Under the pieces are notes generated by a model, which saw nothing but the letters and a program-made list of their open reading frames with translations, was not told the origin of the DNA and did no database searches. Shown in pieces: positions 51,979 through 63,724 of a stretch of 64,000 bases of DNA (position 1 is the stretch's first letter; each line of letters opens with the position of its first letter). A program made the position numbers and the translations under genes. This DNA is from Tetrahymena thermophila SB210. Lineage: Eukaryota; Ciliophora; Oligohymenophorea; Hymenostomatida; Tetrahymenidae. The stretch is taken from the NCBI RefSeq assembly GCF_000189635.1, contig NW_002476430.1, positions 1 to 64,000 on the forward strand, in the 5' to 3' direction.

Positions 51979-54900
51979 TCAGTTATTTTAAAAAATATTT
52001 TAGTTTCCTAGGCCATTTTTGTCAAAGATTGGCTTTCTTCTTTGTCCGTTGATAAGACAAGCACGGATTTTCCTTTTGGAGTGTATAGTTCTTCTTGGTT
52101 GCTGCTACTATTTGATTTTTTTAATGACATTATTAAAATTAAATGTAGGATAGTAATACTAAAAATTTTTAATTTTATCGAATAGCTGCATTTCTAAAAA
52201 CTCCCATTCGAACTATTGGATGAAATCTAAGATTTTAGATTATTTTTATTCATAAATTTCAGGAGAATATTTGAGCTATTTTTACTGAATTCGCTCGAAA
52301 TATTGGTTTTCAAATACTTAAGAACGTATAACAAATTACTCTAAATTCTTTTAATTAGGGTAAAAGCTTTAAAAATTAGTTTCTTAGGTAATTGTGCTCT
52401 TTCTTCTTTCAGGACGCTTGTATTTTTGCTAATCGATAGTTGGATATTTACTGATTTGCTACTCAAATAGCTACTTTCTAAAATGATCTTAATTGTTAGA
52501 TTTATCTGTGCTTTCTAAAATCTAATTTGATTGTCTACTGTAGTCTTCTAAGATATTAAATTGCGATTAAATTTATATATATTAGTCTGGTAGAGGTATT
52601 TTCTTTTAAGAACTGCTGCTTGTATTTTAATACTAACTAAAGCTGCATTTTTGCTATTTTTAAACCATATTTTAGCATTTTATTTACTGAAAATATCTTT
52701 GAGCTTTTATTTTAAAATTATTAGTATCAGTGTCTGAAGTCTCTTAGATATCAGAATCTTCAATTGTATTTGTCTTGAAGTTTTTGATGCTAGCAAAATT
52801 TGAATTTTAAACGTAAATAGGCTAAATTAATTCACTGCTTGGTATCAAATCTTCTGAGGCGATTGAGTTTTTTTTAGGTAATTCGTCTTTTTTAAAAGTT
52901 ATTCTTTTTATTGCTTGCCTGTTGCTTTAGCATCCAGTTAAATTTTTGGAATATTATTTCATATTAGATTGTTATTTCTATGTAATTATTTAAGGTTTGG
53001 AGTCATTTAATTAGTTCACATCGATAAGAACTACATCATCTGTATTCAACACTTTATTGTTTTATCCAATTATTTTTTACAATTCACTATGATCGCAATC
53101 AACTTATTATTATTATTATTTTTATTATATTTCTTATTGATGCTGTGGTTTTTGTATATCTTGCGAACTCTTAAATAAAATAGTAGGATTTTCATCAGCA
53201 GCAGCAGTAAATGATTCTAAATTATCTGATGAAATAGGAGACTTCTGTTTTAACTAAGAGTTGTGGTTTGATGGCTTTTCTTTTTCAGATTAATTAAAGA
53301 TGCTTCCCCCTTAAGATCCTGTATATTAGTCATTATGACTAGATTCATCATGCTATTATTTTTAGTTCTACTCAAAATACATCGTTTAAATCTATGGCGC
53401 GGCTAGTAGATCAGACGTGTTAATAGAAATCTTTCTATCCTCTAAGAAAGTTTAAACTTTTTTATTACTTAAAAAGCTATATTTTTAATTTGTTTTTAAC
53501 CTTTATAGCTGCTCCATAGTCTGTTCATCTATATAAGAACTTTCCAAGCTTTCGCTAAATATTTGGTCATTTAATATTTTATAGGCATCATTTAAGCAGT
53601 AATCGATATTATTAAGTGCACTGTATTTTTTATTCCTTCTTTAAATGGGATATCTTTGCTTTATAGCAACTGATCTGAAAGCCTTAGCAGCTATTAATCT
53701 TTTTGATACTGTAAAATGAATTTTATTGCATTCTTGTATGAGATGAGATTTGTCACCACAAGAAAAACATTTTGATTGAATTAGATTGTAGCTGCTTTTG
53801 AAGAGCAAAGCTTCTTTTATCATGCAAAATGTTTCATAATCATCATTGCTTTCTTTAACTATTTCAAGAAATTTTAATCTTTCCATTTTATAAACAACAC
53901 AAAAATCAATAGCTCTTGCTGATGAACTTCTGCTCCCTCCAGTAATAAAAGCGATCTCTCCAAAATAGCTTGATTTTTGTAATTTTTTGACTAAAATCTA
54001 TCCTTCCTACTTTTTTTGCGAAGTTTCTTGAATAATTTCTACTTCTCCTTTGACTAAAAAGAACAAAGAACAATCGTTAACTTCGTCTTAGTGAAAAATG
54101 TATTCACCAGGAGAAAAAAGCATTTCCTTCATAATGGAAATAAGTTTATTTTAAGTCTTTAGCTAAGAAATAAATGGAATGTCTTTCAAATACTTCCCTC
54201 TTACATTTTTCATCAAATCATTTTTCAATTAATCTGAAAGTTAATTTATAATTATTTATTCTTAGTTTTTCTTTACCTCGTTTGATTCCTATTATTAAAA
54301 GAAATTATTAAATTTTACAAGAAGTTCATTTTGCTTTTTTAATTTTAATATTCGAAAAAAAACTATTGAAGTAAAATAGAAAATTCCAACCAATTATCAA
54401 ATAAATAAATGTTCTAAATTTAAACATTTTCATTGCACCATTTATAATATTTGTTAAATTGACTACAATAATAAGCTTTTTCTCCAAATGATTTAATTTC
54501 ACTTTTGATAATAAATTAAAAAAAGATATTTTTAGATCTATTTTTTATTCACTAATGAATAGATTTACAATGTTCCTTAATAAATTCCTTCTATTTATAA
54601 ACATACTAATAAACCTTTAGGTTGATGTTTTATCATTCTATAAAATTTCATTAAATCAAACAAACAAATTTTAATTCAAATATGACTTTTTATTGATTTA
54701 TTTTTGTAAATTTAGAAATGAAATTCATTAATTAATAAAAAATTAAAGAAAAAAATGAATTTACCTTGTAATAATACTTCAAATAATTTGATACTTTAGC
54801 TCTCAAATCAGAATCAACATTTTCTTCACGCATAAAAGTGTGAATTATTTGCATGTTTTCTCTGTATGCCTTGTCTTCTTTTTCAGAGTTTTGTATTATT

Positions 54901-56336
54901 TTACCTATTCTATTTAATGAATAAGCCCAAAAAAACCCTGTTACAAACATCGTTATGATTGTGAATGTCATTTCGGCAGGATTTTGAGGGGTAATATCGC
55001 CATAACCGACAGTGCTCATAGTTACTGATAGAAAATAAAATGAATATATGTATTTGATTAGTATGTTATCCTCCTCTACTAGTCCTTTAGCATGAAGCCA
55101 AGTGTTATTTTTGCCTAAATTCATTTCGTAAACAGCTATGCCATACCAAAAAAGACAAAATACATGGCAAACGCATCCAATTATAAAAACTAATCTCAGA
55201 AGATCTATCATGTATTTCATGTTTTTTTAATAGTTCAGCACATAAGTAACTCGTTATGAAATTTTTATAAACTCATATAATTTTATTAGAATCAGAAAAT
55301 TAAAAATAGAAAAGTATTTATGATCTAAATGACTACTTAATACTTAAATATATAATGGTATTGCTCCTATTTAATCAAATATAAGCATTTATTTAAGGTA
55401 ATGTTTTAGAATGACAATTCTATTGATAATTAATTTGCCTCTTACAATAACTCCAGTATTTAATTAAATCAAGATATTTAAATTAATAATTATTAAGCAA
55501 ACCTGAAAGTAGGATTAAAATATGTCTTCTTTTATCTCGAAGAAGACAACTAAACTAAGAATAAATATTAAAGAAATAATAATGAAAGCAATAAAACAGT
55601 CCCATAAAAGTCGAGCACCTGAATAAGGAGAGAATATTGGTAATCTTGAAATGTAGGAAATAAGATAACTTTTAATTACTTATAGCATATCAACTATCTT
55701 AAGTAGTTATGGAAATCTCTAGAGTGATCTAATTTTGCTGAAATAAGAAGCTTAATCATTTATAAAATTGTGCTAAACTTCTGTCAATTTCTTAAAAATT
55801 CTAAACTTGCTAAAAATTTTGTTTTATAACTATTTTAAGAGTATAATTGCATTCATTGAAAGATGGTGTCTTTGACATTTATTAACATCTTTTTAACAAT
55901 TAATAGAAAAAATGCTTGATTTGAGCTTTTTTAATTATTCTACTTTATCTTAATTTAGATCTTCTACATGACTGTTTACTTATGAGGATTATTTGCTCCA
56001 GCTACTCGTTTTGCTACTCGTTACAGTTGCTTACTTTTTACTTGTAGTATCTTAAATTTTATTTGAAGTAACATTTTAGCTGTGACTGTAGCTTTAAGCT
56101 TGGCTATTTTCATTTATTTGTTCCAAATCTACAGATTCACCTCTTCGCATAGGAATGTCGTAATACTCCTCTTAAGACTAGTATCTTTAGTCTGCTATTC
56201 TCACATGGTTAAATGCCTCCTAAAAAGAATCTAAGATGCTTTCATTTCTGTCAATAAAGTTAATTTTTGAAGAGTTAGGCTGCTAATATATATTTTTTGT
56301 TGTAGGACTTTCATTATTATATTTACGCTCACTCAT
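51979..56336 (-). CDS. Voltage-gated-type K+ channel with CNB domain and zinc knuckle
   Basis: Two exons, 56336-54765 and 54333-51979 (intron 431 bp, phase 0), 1,308 aa. After a polar N-terminus (MSERKYNNESPTTK), S1 begins near LLWDCFIAFIIISLIFILSL. The S2-S3 region carries GVIVRGKLII and GAIPLYIQV. S4 (ILIKLYEFIKISQRV) has fewer positive charges than a classical sensor. S5, the pore helix and filter follow (TMSTVGYGDITP, GYG at residues 444-446), then S6 and a C-linker (MREENVDSDLRAKVSNYLKY). Exon 2 holds a cyclic-nucleotide-binding domain (residues ~575-690) with the phosphate-cassette motif YFGEIAFITGGSRSSSARA. Next comes a CCHC zinc knuckle C713-x2-C716-x4-H721-x4-C726 (KCFSCGDKSHLIQEC), then a long Q/S-rich tail ending in WEFLEMQLFDKIKNFQYYYP. 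EAG/HCN-like channels of this type are greatly expanded in ciliates. Whether cNMP binding occurs is uncertain. Confidence 0.92.
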
Positions 56337-56849
56337 CTCCTATTCTATCTGTAATTCTTGCTTTTTATTTAACCTTAATAACGAAATTTATTAAAATTAC
56401 AACAAACTTCACACATAAATTAATTGCCTTGCAAAATTATTGTCTTTCTGAACTGTGTTTAATTTTTTTAATAAATCCACTCAACACTATTTTTTGCATA
56501 AAAAAAGTGTTATATGATAATACGCTATTAAATTGCATAAAAGGCAATATATTACACATAATCATAATAAAAATATATGCTCTCTCTCTCTCTCTCAAAG
56601 CAGATTTAAATTTATATCAAAATCACACTTAAAATATTAACAATCTACTCAACATATAAATTATTTTCATTAAGAGATATGTTTTTTTTATATATTCTAA
56701 ATAAATAAGATTAAAATATTCTTCTTCTTTGATATAAATGAAATAATTTTAAGGATTATTTTATTTTTTCCAAGCTTAATGTTATGCCAAAATCAATCAA
56801 GAATGAAAACTTTTATAAAATATTAAAAATTAGACTAGAAATAAATATT
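56337..56849. other. 5' flank of K+ channel, CT microsatellite
   Basis: Promoter-side region of the K+ channel. It includes a (CT)n run at 56580-56594, followed by CAAAGCAGATTTAAATTTAT. The same phrase recurs at about 63501 in front of the other K+-channel copy, showing that this flank is part of a larger duplication. Confidence 0.6.
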
Positions 56850-58010
56850 TCAGTGCATATTTTTATACTTTTTGATTGTATTTTAAAATAATTGATTCAA
56901 TTATTTTCTAATCATCTTTTAGATCAAACGGGTTCTTAAGGATTATTTACTTTAAGATCCATCTTAGATCAAAGCTTTTTTGATTGTTGAATGACATAAT
57001 TATAATTATTTAATGGGTAGGAGTACTTAAGTATTATTGCTTTATCGTGTAGAATCAAAGACAAATAATCCCATTCTATTTAGTTGAGGTATTTTATTAA
57101 TTTATTATTATCTTAGTTATTTTAATATCATTATTTTACACTCTTTTTACCTATTACTTATCATCTTATTTATAAATAATTTAATTTAGTAAACTCTTCA
57201 TTTACTATTATGAGATGTTGTGATTATTTAATTATTTTATCTCACTGGAAATAATGCTAATTTCAAGTCACTTTCTAATTAAATATTATTTTCAGAACTA
57301 ATCTTTAGCTTGCTTTAGTCTAATTATAGCTATTCATGAGTTATCCATAATTTTTTGAATTAATTATTTATCTTTATTTGTTTTTTCTTTCTTAGCTTTT
57401 CAGATAAGCTATCTGTAAATTTATCTATTTTGCGTTGCTTGGAGATTGTGTAATATTTCTTATAATAAAATAATTTTCGTTGGTGTAAATATCATCTACT
57501 TCTTCTTAACTGATGAAATATTTATCTAATTAATTGTTTTCTAAGCTTTTGCTTACCATTTAATCATTGAAAAACATTATTGGTGAAATTAGATATAAAT
57601 CTAACTGAAGTATTTTAAATTTTTTATTTCTTTTATTGAAATTTTGATAACTCAAATGAGGAGCCAGCCAACTAAAAAGCCTTTAAATATAAGATATTCT
57701 TTAAGCCAGTAAAGCGTATTATAGGATAGTTGCTAATTAAATGAAACTAACAGCTACTAGAAAAGCATTTTGTTTTGGAAATATTTTAGTAGCTTTATAA
57801 AGTTAAAGCTTCCTTTATCATAGATAATGTCTTGAAATCTACTTAATTTTTTAAAAAAATCAAGAAATTTCTATCTTTCTAAATTATAAACCATCAGAAA
57901 TATATTGCTCGATTAGAAGCACTTCTTATAGAGCCTGTCTGTGATGAAAGATATTTATCTAATAATAAATTCTTCTAGAAAATTATTATTGATTAATATA
58001 TGTCAAACAA
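56850..58010 (-). pseudogene. Decayed C-terminal half of a K+ channel paralog
   Basis: Reading the minus strand, pieces match the 3' half of the intact channel at 51979-56336 but in shifting frames with TGA stops. Near 57900 the CNB cassette survives as ISFITDR in one frame and GSIRSASNRAIYF in another, followed by VYNLERQKFLDFFKK (intact: VYKMERLKFLEIVKE). Near 57090-57010 the terminal block survives as IEWDYLSLILHDKA and KYSYPLNNYNYVIQQ (intact: FEWEFLEMQLFDKI, QYYYPTFNFNNVIKK), then meets TGA. Pore and S1-S6 sequences are absent. It resembles the partial gene at 63725-64000 even more closely at the DNA level, so it arose from the same local duplication. I describe the breaks only; non-functional as a channel. 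Confidence 0.78.
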
Positions 58011-58987
58011 TAATATCATAAAATTTAATAGAAATTCGTGTTTTCTTTTCTATATTTGTGATGTAAAAGAATAATGCAATAAAGTATAAAAGCTCTTATT
58101 GACTGCATGAAATTTTTTACCAAAATAACATGTTTTTGCAAAATAAAAATAAAGAATATTTTAAATATATATTAATATATGTTATATAAATATTTTCTCA
58201 TTATTGGACTATATTAAAAAATAATAAATAAAAATTAATTTATTAAAATTTAATTTCTTTAATTCTAAATTTTTTTTCAACATATGACTGACTAATAATC
58301 TTTGATTCTATCTATTTACATTTTAAGTAAAAGTTTTAAATAAAAATATTAAGATTTATAAATAAATGTTACACTAACTTTTTGAATATCTTTCCTAAAA
58401 GCAAATTTATAAATTTTAGTTGATAATTATGACAATTTATTTGTTCTTTTAATCTAAATTAATTTGGTTAAAAGTAAATTACTTTATTAATATTAAAATT
58501 AATTAATTAAATTTTAATAAATTGCTATTCAATATTTTTGAAAAGAAAAAAAATAAATGATATAATAGAAAAATTATTTCAACATTCTAAAAAAAGTAAA
58601 TATCTATCTTTTTATTAATATTATTTCATTTTTATTAATAAAAAAAGTTTTTAAACTCTTCACTTGAATTGCATTAGGTTCTCCATCTTGATCTAAGCAA
58701 GAGGTATATATACTAAATTTATTAATCTTTTTTTAATTTAATTGTTATTTACAATATTTTCTAATAGAAATTTTCATCTACATTCATTCATTCGTTTTTA
58801 TTTTTTCAAATATTTTTTTTATTTTTTAATATTTGATATTTTTTATTCTTTATTTCATAATAATTAACTAATTACATTTTTTTTTTGTTTATTAATTTAA
58901 CTTATTTTTTGATTTTCTATTTTTTATTTTATTATTAATTAATTATTTCATTCATTTCATAATATTTCTTTATTTTTTCCTTCTAAA

Positions 58988-59018
<31 letters not shown>

Positions 59019-59044
59019 TTAGCTATATATTTTTTCTTAAAAAG

Positions 59045-62000
59045 GTTTAATACTGATAAAATTTATGATAAAGAGGCATAAGATTTAGGTTCTTGTTTAG
59101 GAAAATGCACTAATCTCTCAGATTTGACAGTTGATCTTGAGTAAAAAACAGTTTATTTGTTTATATTTTTTAATTAAAAATTAGTTGGGCAAGGCAACTA
59201 AAAATAGGTATTCGATTAATCTTCATAAAAATTTTTTGATAATGATTATTCGTTTATGCAGCCTAATTGTTAATTATAAAAACTTCCCCCTCGTGCGTGA
59301 AAGGGTTAATTAATTAATTTCTTATTATTTCATATTTTTTCTTCATTTTTCATTCTAACCAACTAATTAGTTTTTTTTATTTTCAATATTTAAAAAGTGG
59401 AAATTCTATTGGTGCAATTGGTGCATAAGGCTTAGGTTCTGATTTAGGAAACTGTATTAATCTCTAAAATTTGACATTTCAACTTTAGTAAAAATAGTTT
59501 ATTTATTTTTGATTGAAGATATTTTTTAAAATAAAAATAAATTTAAGACAGTTTTAGAATCTCTTTTAATTTTTTAATTTTTAATTTTATTTATATTTAT
59601 TTATTTCCCTTTCCTTTTTTATTCATAATGTTTTTTCTTTCTTTTTTTATTAATTTACATTTTTAATTTTTGCTATTATTTTCAATTAATTAATTTCTTA
59701 TTATTTTATATTTTTTTCTTCATTTTTTCCTCCTAACTAACTAATTAGCAATTTTTTTTTTTTTTTTTTCAATATTTAAAAAGTGGAAATAAAATTGATG
59801 CTTTAGGTGCATCAAGTTTGTGTTCTGATTTAGGAAAGTGTGCTAATCTCTCAAATTTGTCACTTTAACTTTAGTAAAAAGAGTTTTTTTTGTCTTAGAT
59901 TGTGATATTTTTAAAATAAAAATGAATTTAAAATAATATAATTAATTAATTAACTAACTAACTGACTCTTTTAATTTTTTATTGCTTTTTATTTGAGTTA
60001 TTTTTCTTTTTTAATTCTGCTTGTGTTAACTGATTCTTTGATTTTTAGCTTTTGTTTTTTATTATTAATTTATTAATTCATTTCTTATTAAATCATTTTT
60101 GTTTTCTTTACTAACTAATTAGCTAAATATGTATATATATAGAATAATTTTTTTTTTCAAAATTTAAAAAGTGGAAATTAAATTGGTGAAGGTGCATCAG
60201 GCTTAGGTTCTGATTTAGGAAAGTGTGCTAATCTCTCAAATTTGACACTTCAACTTTAGTAAAAATAGTTTATTTATTTTGAATTGTGATATTTTTAAAA
60301 ATAAAAATGAATTTAAAATAAATAAATAACTTTTTTAATTTATTGATTAGCTTTTTATTTGATTTATTTTTCTTTTTTTTAATTATGTTTGTGTTTTTTA
60401 TTTTTTTGTTAATTTAACTCATTTATTTTTTAATTTTTAAATTTTGCTTTTATTTTTATTAATTAATGAATTTCTTATTATTTCATATTTTTTCTTAATT
60501 TTTACCTTCTAATTAACTAAATATTTTCTTCAATATTAAAAAAGTGCAAATATAATTGGTGATTGAATTGAATTGAAATACTCGCACATAAAAATGCACT
60601 CAGAATACATCTTAAATATAAAATTTAATGATAGGTTAATTTAATTTATTTATATTATTAAAATTTTTAAATCACACAAACTACACTATCTGTCATACCT
60701 GTCATACATTCAAAACTCAGAAACTCAGAAACTCTGAAACTCAGAAACTCAGAAACTCAGAAACTCAGAAACTCTGAAACTCAGAAACTCAGAAACTCAA
60801 ACTACACTATATCCTAAATTTTTACAAAATTAATTTTCATAAAATTTTCAGTATTTTTTAATAGGAAAATAAATTTAAAACAATATTTTTCACTCTATTA
60901 ATTTATTTATTTATTCGCTTTTTATTTGAGCTATTTTGTTTTTTTTAATTCTGTATATGTTTTTATTCTTTTTAATTTGTTAATTTAACTGATTCTTTCA
61001 TTTTCAACTTTATTTTATAATTAATGAATAAATTTTTTATTATTTCATATTTTTTCTTCGTTTTTTCCTTCAAAATAATAAGTTAACAATATATTTTAAT
61101 TTAAAAAGTGGAAATTAAATTGGTGCAATTGGTGCATCTGGCTTAGGTTCTGGTTTAGGAAAGTGCACTAATCTCTCAAATTTGACACTTCAACTTTAGT
61201 AAAAACAGTTTATTAGTTTTGGATTGTGGTATTTTTTAATAGGAACATAAATTTAAAACAATATTATTAACTCTATTAATTAATTTATTTATTTATTTGC
61301 TTTTTATTTGAGCTATTTTTGTTTTTATTCTTTTTACTTTGTTAATTTAATTGATTCTTTCATTTTCAACTTTACTTTATAATTAATTAATCAATTTTTT
61401 GTTATTTCATATTTTTTCTTCGTTTTTTCCTTCAAAATGATAAGTTAACAATATATTTTAATTTAAAAAGTGGAAGTTAAATTGGTGCAATTGGTGCATC
61501 AGGCTTAGGCTCTGGTTTAGGAAAGTGCACTAATCTCTCAAATTTGACACTTCAACTTTAGTAAAAATAGTTTAGGATTGTGATATTAAATTTATCTTTT
61601 TATTTAATTTATTTTTTCTTTTTTTATAATTCTGTTTGAGTTTTTTTATTTATTTCTTACTTTTTTAATTTAACTGATTCCTTCATTTTCAATTTTTGCT
61701 TTTATTTTTAATTAATTCTTATTATTTTATATAACTAATTAACTATCATTTTTTTCTTCAATATTTAAAAAGTGGAAATTAAATTGGTGAAGGTGCATCA
61801 GTATTAGGCTCTGAATTAGGAAAGTGCACAAATCTCTAAAATTTGACACTTGATCTTTAGTAAATATAGTTTAAATGTTTTGAATTGTGAAATTTTTAAA
61901 AATAAAAATGAATTTAAAATAATATAAATCATTAACTCTTTTAATTTATTTATTTATTAGCTTTTTATTTTATTTATTTTTCTTTTTTTAATTCTGCTTG

Positions 62001-62991
62001 TTTTTTTTCTTCTTTCTTTCTTTATTAATTTAACTCATTTTTTCATTTTCAACTTTTGCTTTTATTATTAATTAATTTCTTATTATTTCATATTTTTTCT
62101 TCATTTTTTACTATTTACTCACTAATTTATTATATTTTTTCTTCAATATTTATAAAGATATAATGACATTGATGAAATTAGTTCATAAAACTTAGGTTAT
62201 GGTTTAGGAAAATGCACTAATCTCTCAAATTTGACACTTGATCTTTCGTAAAAACAGCTTATTTGTTTTGCATTGTGATATTTTTGAATATAAAAATAAA
62301 TTTAAAAAATATAACTAACTAACTAACTCTTTTAATTTATTTTTTAGCTTTTCTTTGGGCTATTTTTCTTTCTTTTAATTCTGCTTGTGTTCTTTTTACT
62401 ATCTTTCTTTATTAATTTAAATGATTTTTCCATTTTCAACTTTTGCTTTTAGCATTAATTTCTTATTATTTCATATTATTTCTTCTTTTTTTCCTTCTAA
62501 CTAACAAACTAATTAACTCTTTATTTATTCTTAAATATTAAAAAGCAATAATACAATTGGTGATGAAGGTTTAATAGGTTTAGGCTCTGGTTTAGGAAAT
62601 TGCACAAATCTCTCAAATTTGACATTTAAACTTTAGTAAAATGATTTATCAATATTGTATTGTGATATTTTTAAAATAAAATAAATTTAAAGAAATATAA
62701 TTAATTTATTTATTTACTTTTTATTTTAATTATTTTTCTTTTTAAATTCTGCTTGTGTTTTTTTATTTTATTCCTTGCTAATTTAACTGGTTTTTTCATT
62801 TTCAACTTTTGCTTTTATTATTAATTAATTAATTTCTTATTATTTCATATTTTTTCATTCTAACTAACTAACTATATATCTTTTTTTCATTACTAAAACA
62901 GTATGAATTAAATTAGCTTTGTAGGTGCTTCCTGCTTAGGTTCTGGTTTACGAAAATGCACTAATCTCTTAAATTTGAAAGTTGATTTTGA
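59045..62991 (+). CDS. Leucine-rich-repeat protein built from ten one-repeat exons (ends uncertain)
   Basis: Ten exons: 59045-59140, 59398-59487, 59784-59873, 60172-60258, 61109-61198, 61471-61560, 61773-61859, 62158-62247, 62546-62635 and 62902-62991. They total 900 nt. Each starts with the third base of a codon and ends after the second base of another. Introns begin GTAAAA and end (A)AAAG or CAG. Joined, they read as a 29-32-residue LRR: YGNQIGxxGASGLGSGLGK then CTNLSNLTLQL. This is the ribonuclease-inhibitor-like repeat widespread in Tetrahymena LRR and LRR-kinase proteins. No in-frame TGA occurs in the ten exons. Upstream, 58648-58703 (ending LHLDLSK, phase compatible) may be the preceding exon. 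Downstream, an acceptor near 63184 could add a tail. I found neither a convincing start codon nor a stop, so this may be a gene fragment. No kinase domain is present. Confidence 0.68.
60549..60850 (+). pseudogene. Broken LRR exon with 8-bp satellite insertion
   Basis: After a normal acceptor (TTAAAAAAG), the coding box starts TGCAAATATAATTGGTGAT but then meets TGA and dissolves into GAATTGAATTGAAATAC. No LRR sequence follows. Further right, 60713-60800 is about eleven copies of AAACTCAG. The intron phrase of the next unit resumes near 60850. Because all LRR exons have the same phase, skipping this unit would not disturb the frame. Confidence 0.8.
60713..60800. repeat. 8-bp satellite (AAACTCAG)n, flanked by 13-bp direct repeats
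   Basis: About eleven consecutive AAACTCAG units. The third and eighth carry the same variant AAACTCTG, suggesting that a five-unit (40-bp) block was duplicated. The tract is bracketed by two copies of CAAACTACACTAT (about 60678 and 60797). Confidence 0.92.
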
Positions 62992-63020
62992 GTAAAAACA
63001 TTTTATTAGTTTTTGATTGT

Positions 63021-63419
63021 CATATTTTTTATTATAATAATGAATTAAAATTTTTATTCAAGTCATCCTTTTTTTTATTTGTTGATTGGAAATAAATATA
63101 TTATGTTTTTAAAAAATTTAATTTAATTTTTAAAAATAATTTATGTTAAAAGTTATATCGAAATCTGTGAATCATAAAAATTAGAAGTAAAGTTTCTCAA
63201 ATCGAAAAGATTAGTTGTCTTAGAAATTATATATTGATATAAAAAATGGTGTAAATAGGACTAATAAATATAAATAAATTTGAATAATATATAAATATGT
63301 TTTATTTTACAAATTTTGTAATTGGATAATTTAACCTAAAATATAGATAGATAGAATAAATAAAATTAATCTTATACTTTTAGCAATATAGAATTAAAAA
63401 TAAAACTTTTATAATTGTT

Positions 63420-63450
<31 letters not shown>

Positions 63451-63724
63451 AAAAGAATCAATTAAATATTTATTTTTAGTTAAATTTTATAAAAAATGCT
63501 CAAAGCAGATTTAAATTTATATAAAAAGAACATTTAAAATATTATTGATTGACTTAACATACATACAAAATGTTTTAACTTAAAAGATAAGCTTATTTAT
63601 ATTTACTAGTGATCGACAGAATAAGGCTTTTTTGATTCAGCTGAATACAGAATAATTTAATAATTTTAAAATTTATTTGCTAAAAAAAATTAAGAAAAAA
63701 AACTTTTAAAATATAAAAATTATT
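63021..63724. other. Intergenic, AAAT microsatellite and duplicated flank
   Basis: Contains (AAAT)n at about 63423-63452 and, from ~63498, sequence matching the region at 56590-56850 next to the K+-channel pseudogene. No supported gene. Confidence 0.55.

Larger units (their letters stand above)
58980..63020 (+). repeat. Tandem array of exon-plus-intron LRR units
   Basis: Eleven units of roughly 300-390 bp. Each has an ~90-bp coding box followed by a similar AT-rich intron. Introns share recurring phrases: GATTGTGATATTTTTAAAAA after the donor, TTTTTATTTGAGCTATTTTT and TCATTTTCAACTTTTGCTTT in the middle, and TTATTATTTCATATTTTTTC before the acceptor. Box starts are 59045, 59398, 59784, 60172, ~60549 (broken), 61109, 61471, 61773, 62158, 62546 and 62902. 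Intron lengths cluster at 212-298 bp, except an 850-bp interval spanning the broken unit. Confidence 0.92.

Noticed and set aside
51480..52140. Apparent extension of an open frame past the K+ channel stop
   Set aside because: It is a different frame (reading MSLKKSNSSSNQ...) from the one continuous with the CNB domain; long TGA-free runs are expected by chance under a one-stop code in AT-rich DNA.
59175..59320. Possible tRNA in the LRR intron (GTTGGGCAAGGCAAC with a GGTATTCGATTAATC-like box)
   Set aside because: I could not fold a complete cloverleaf with matching acceptor and anticodon stems.
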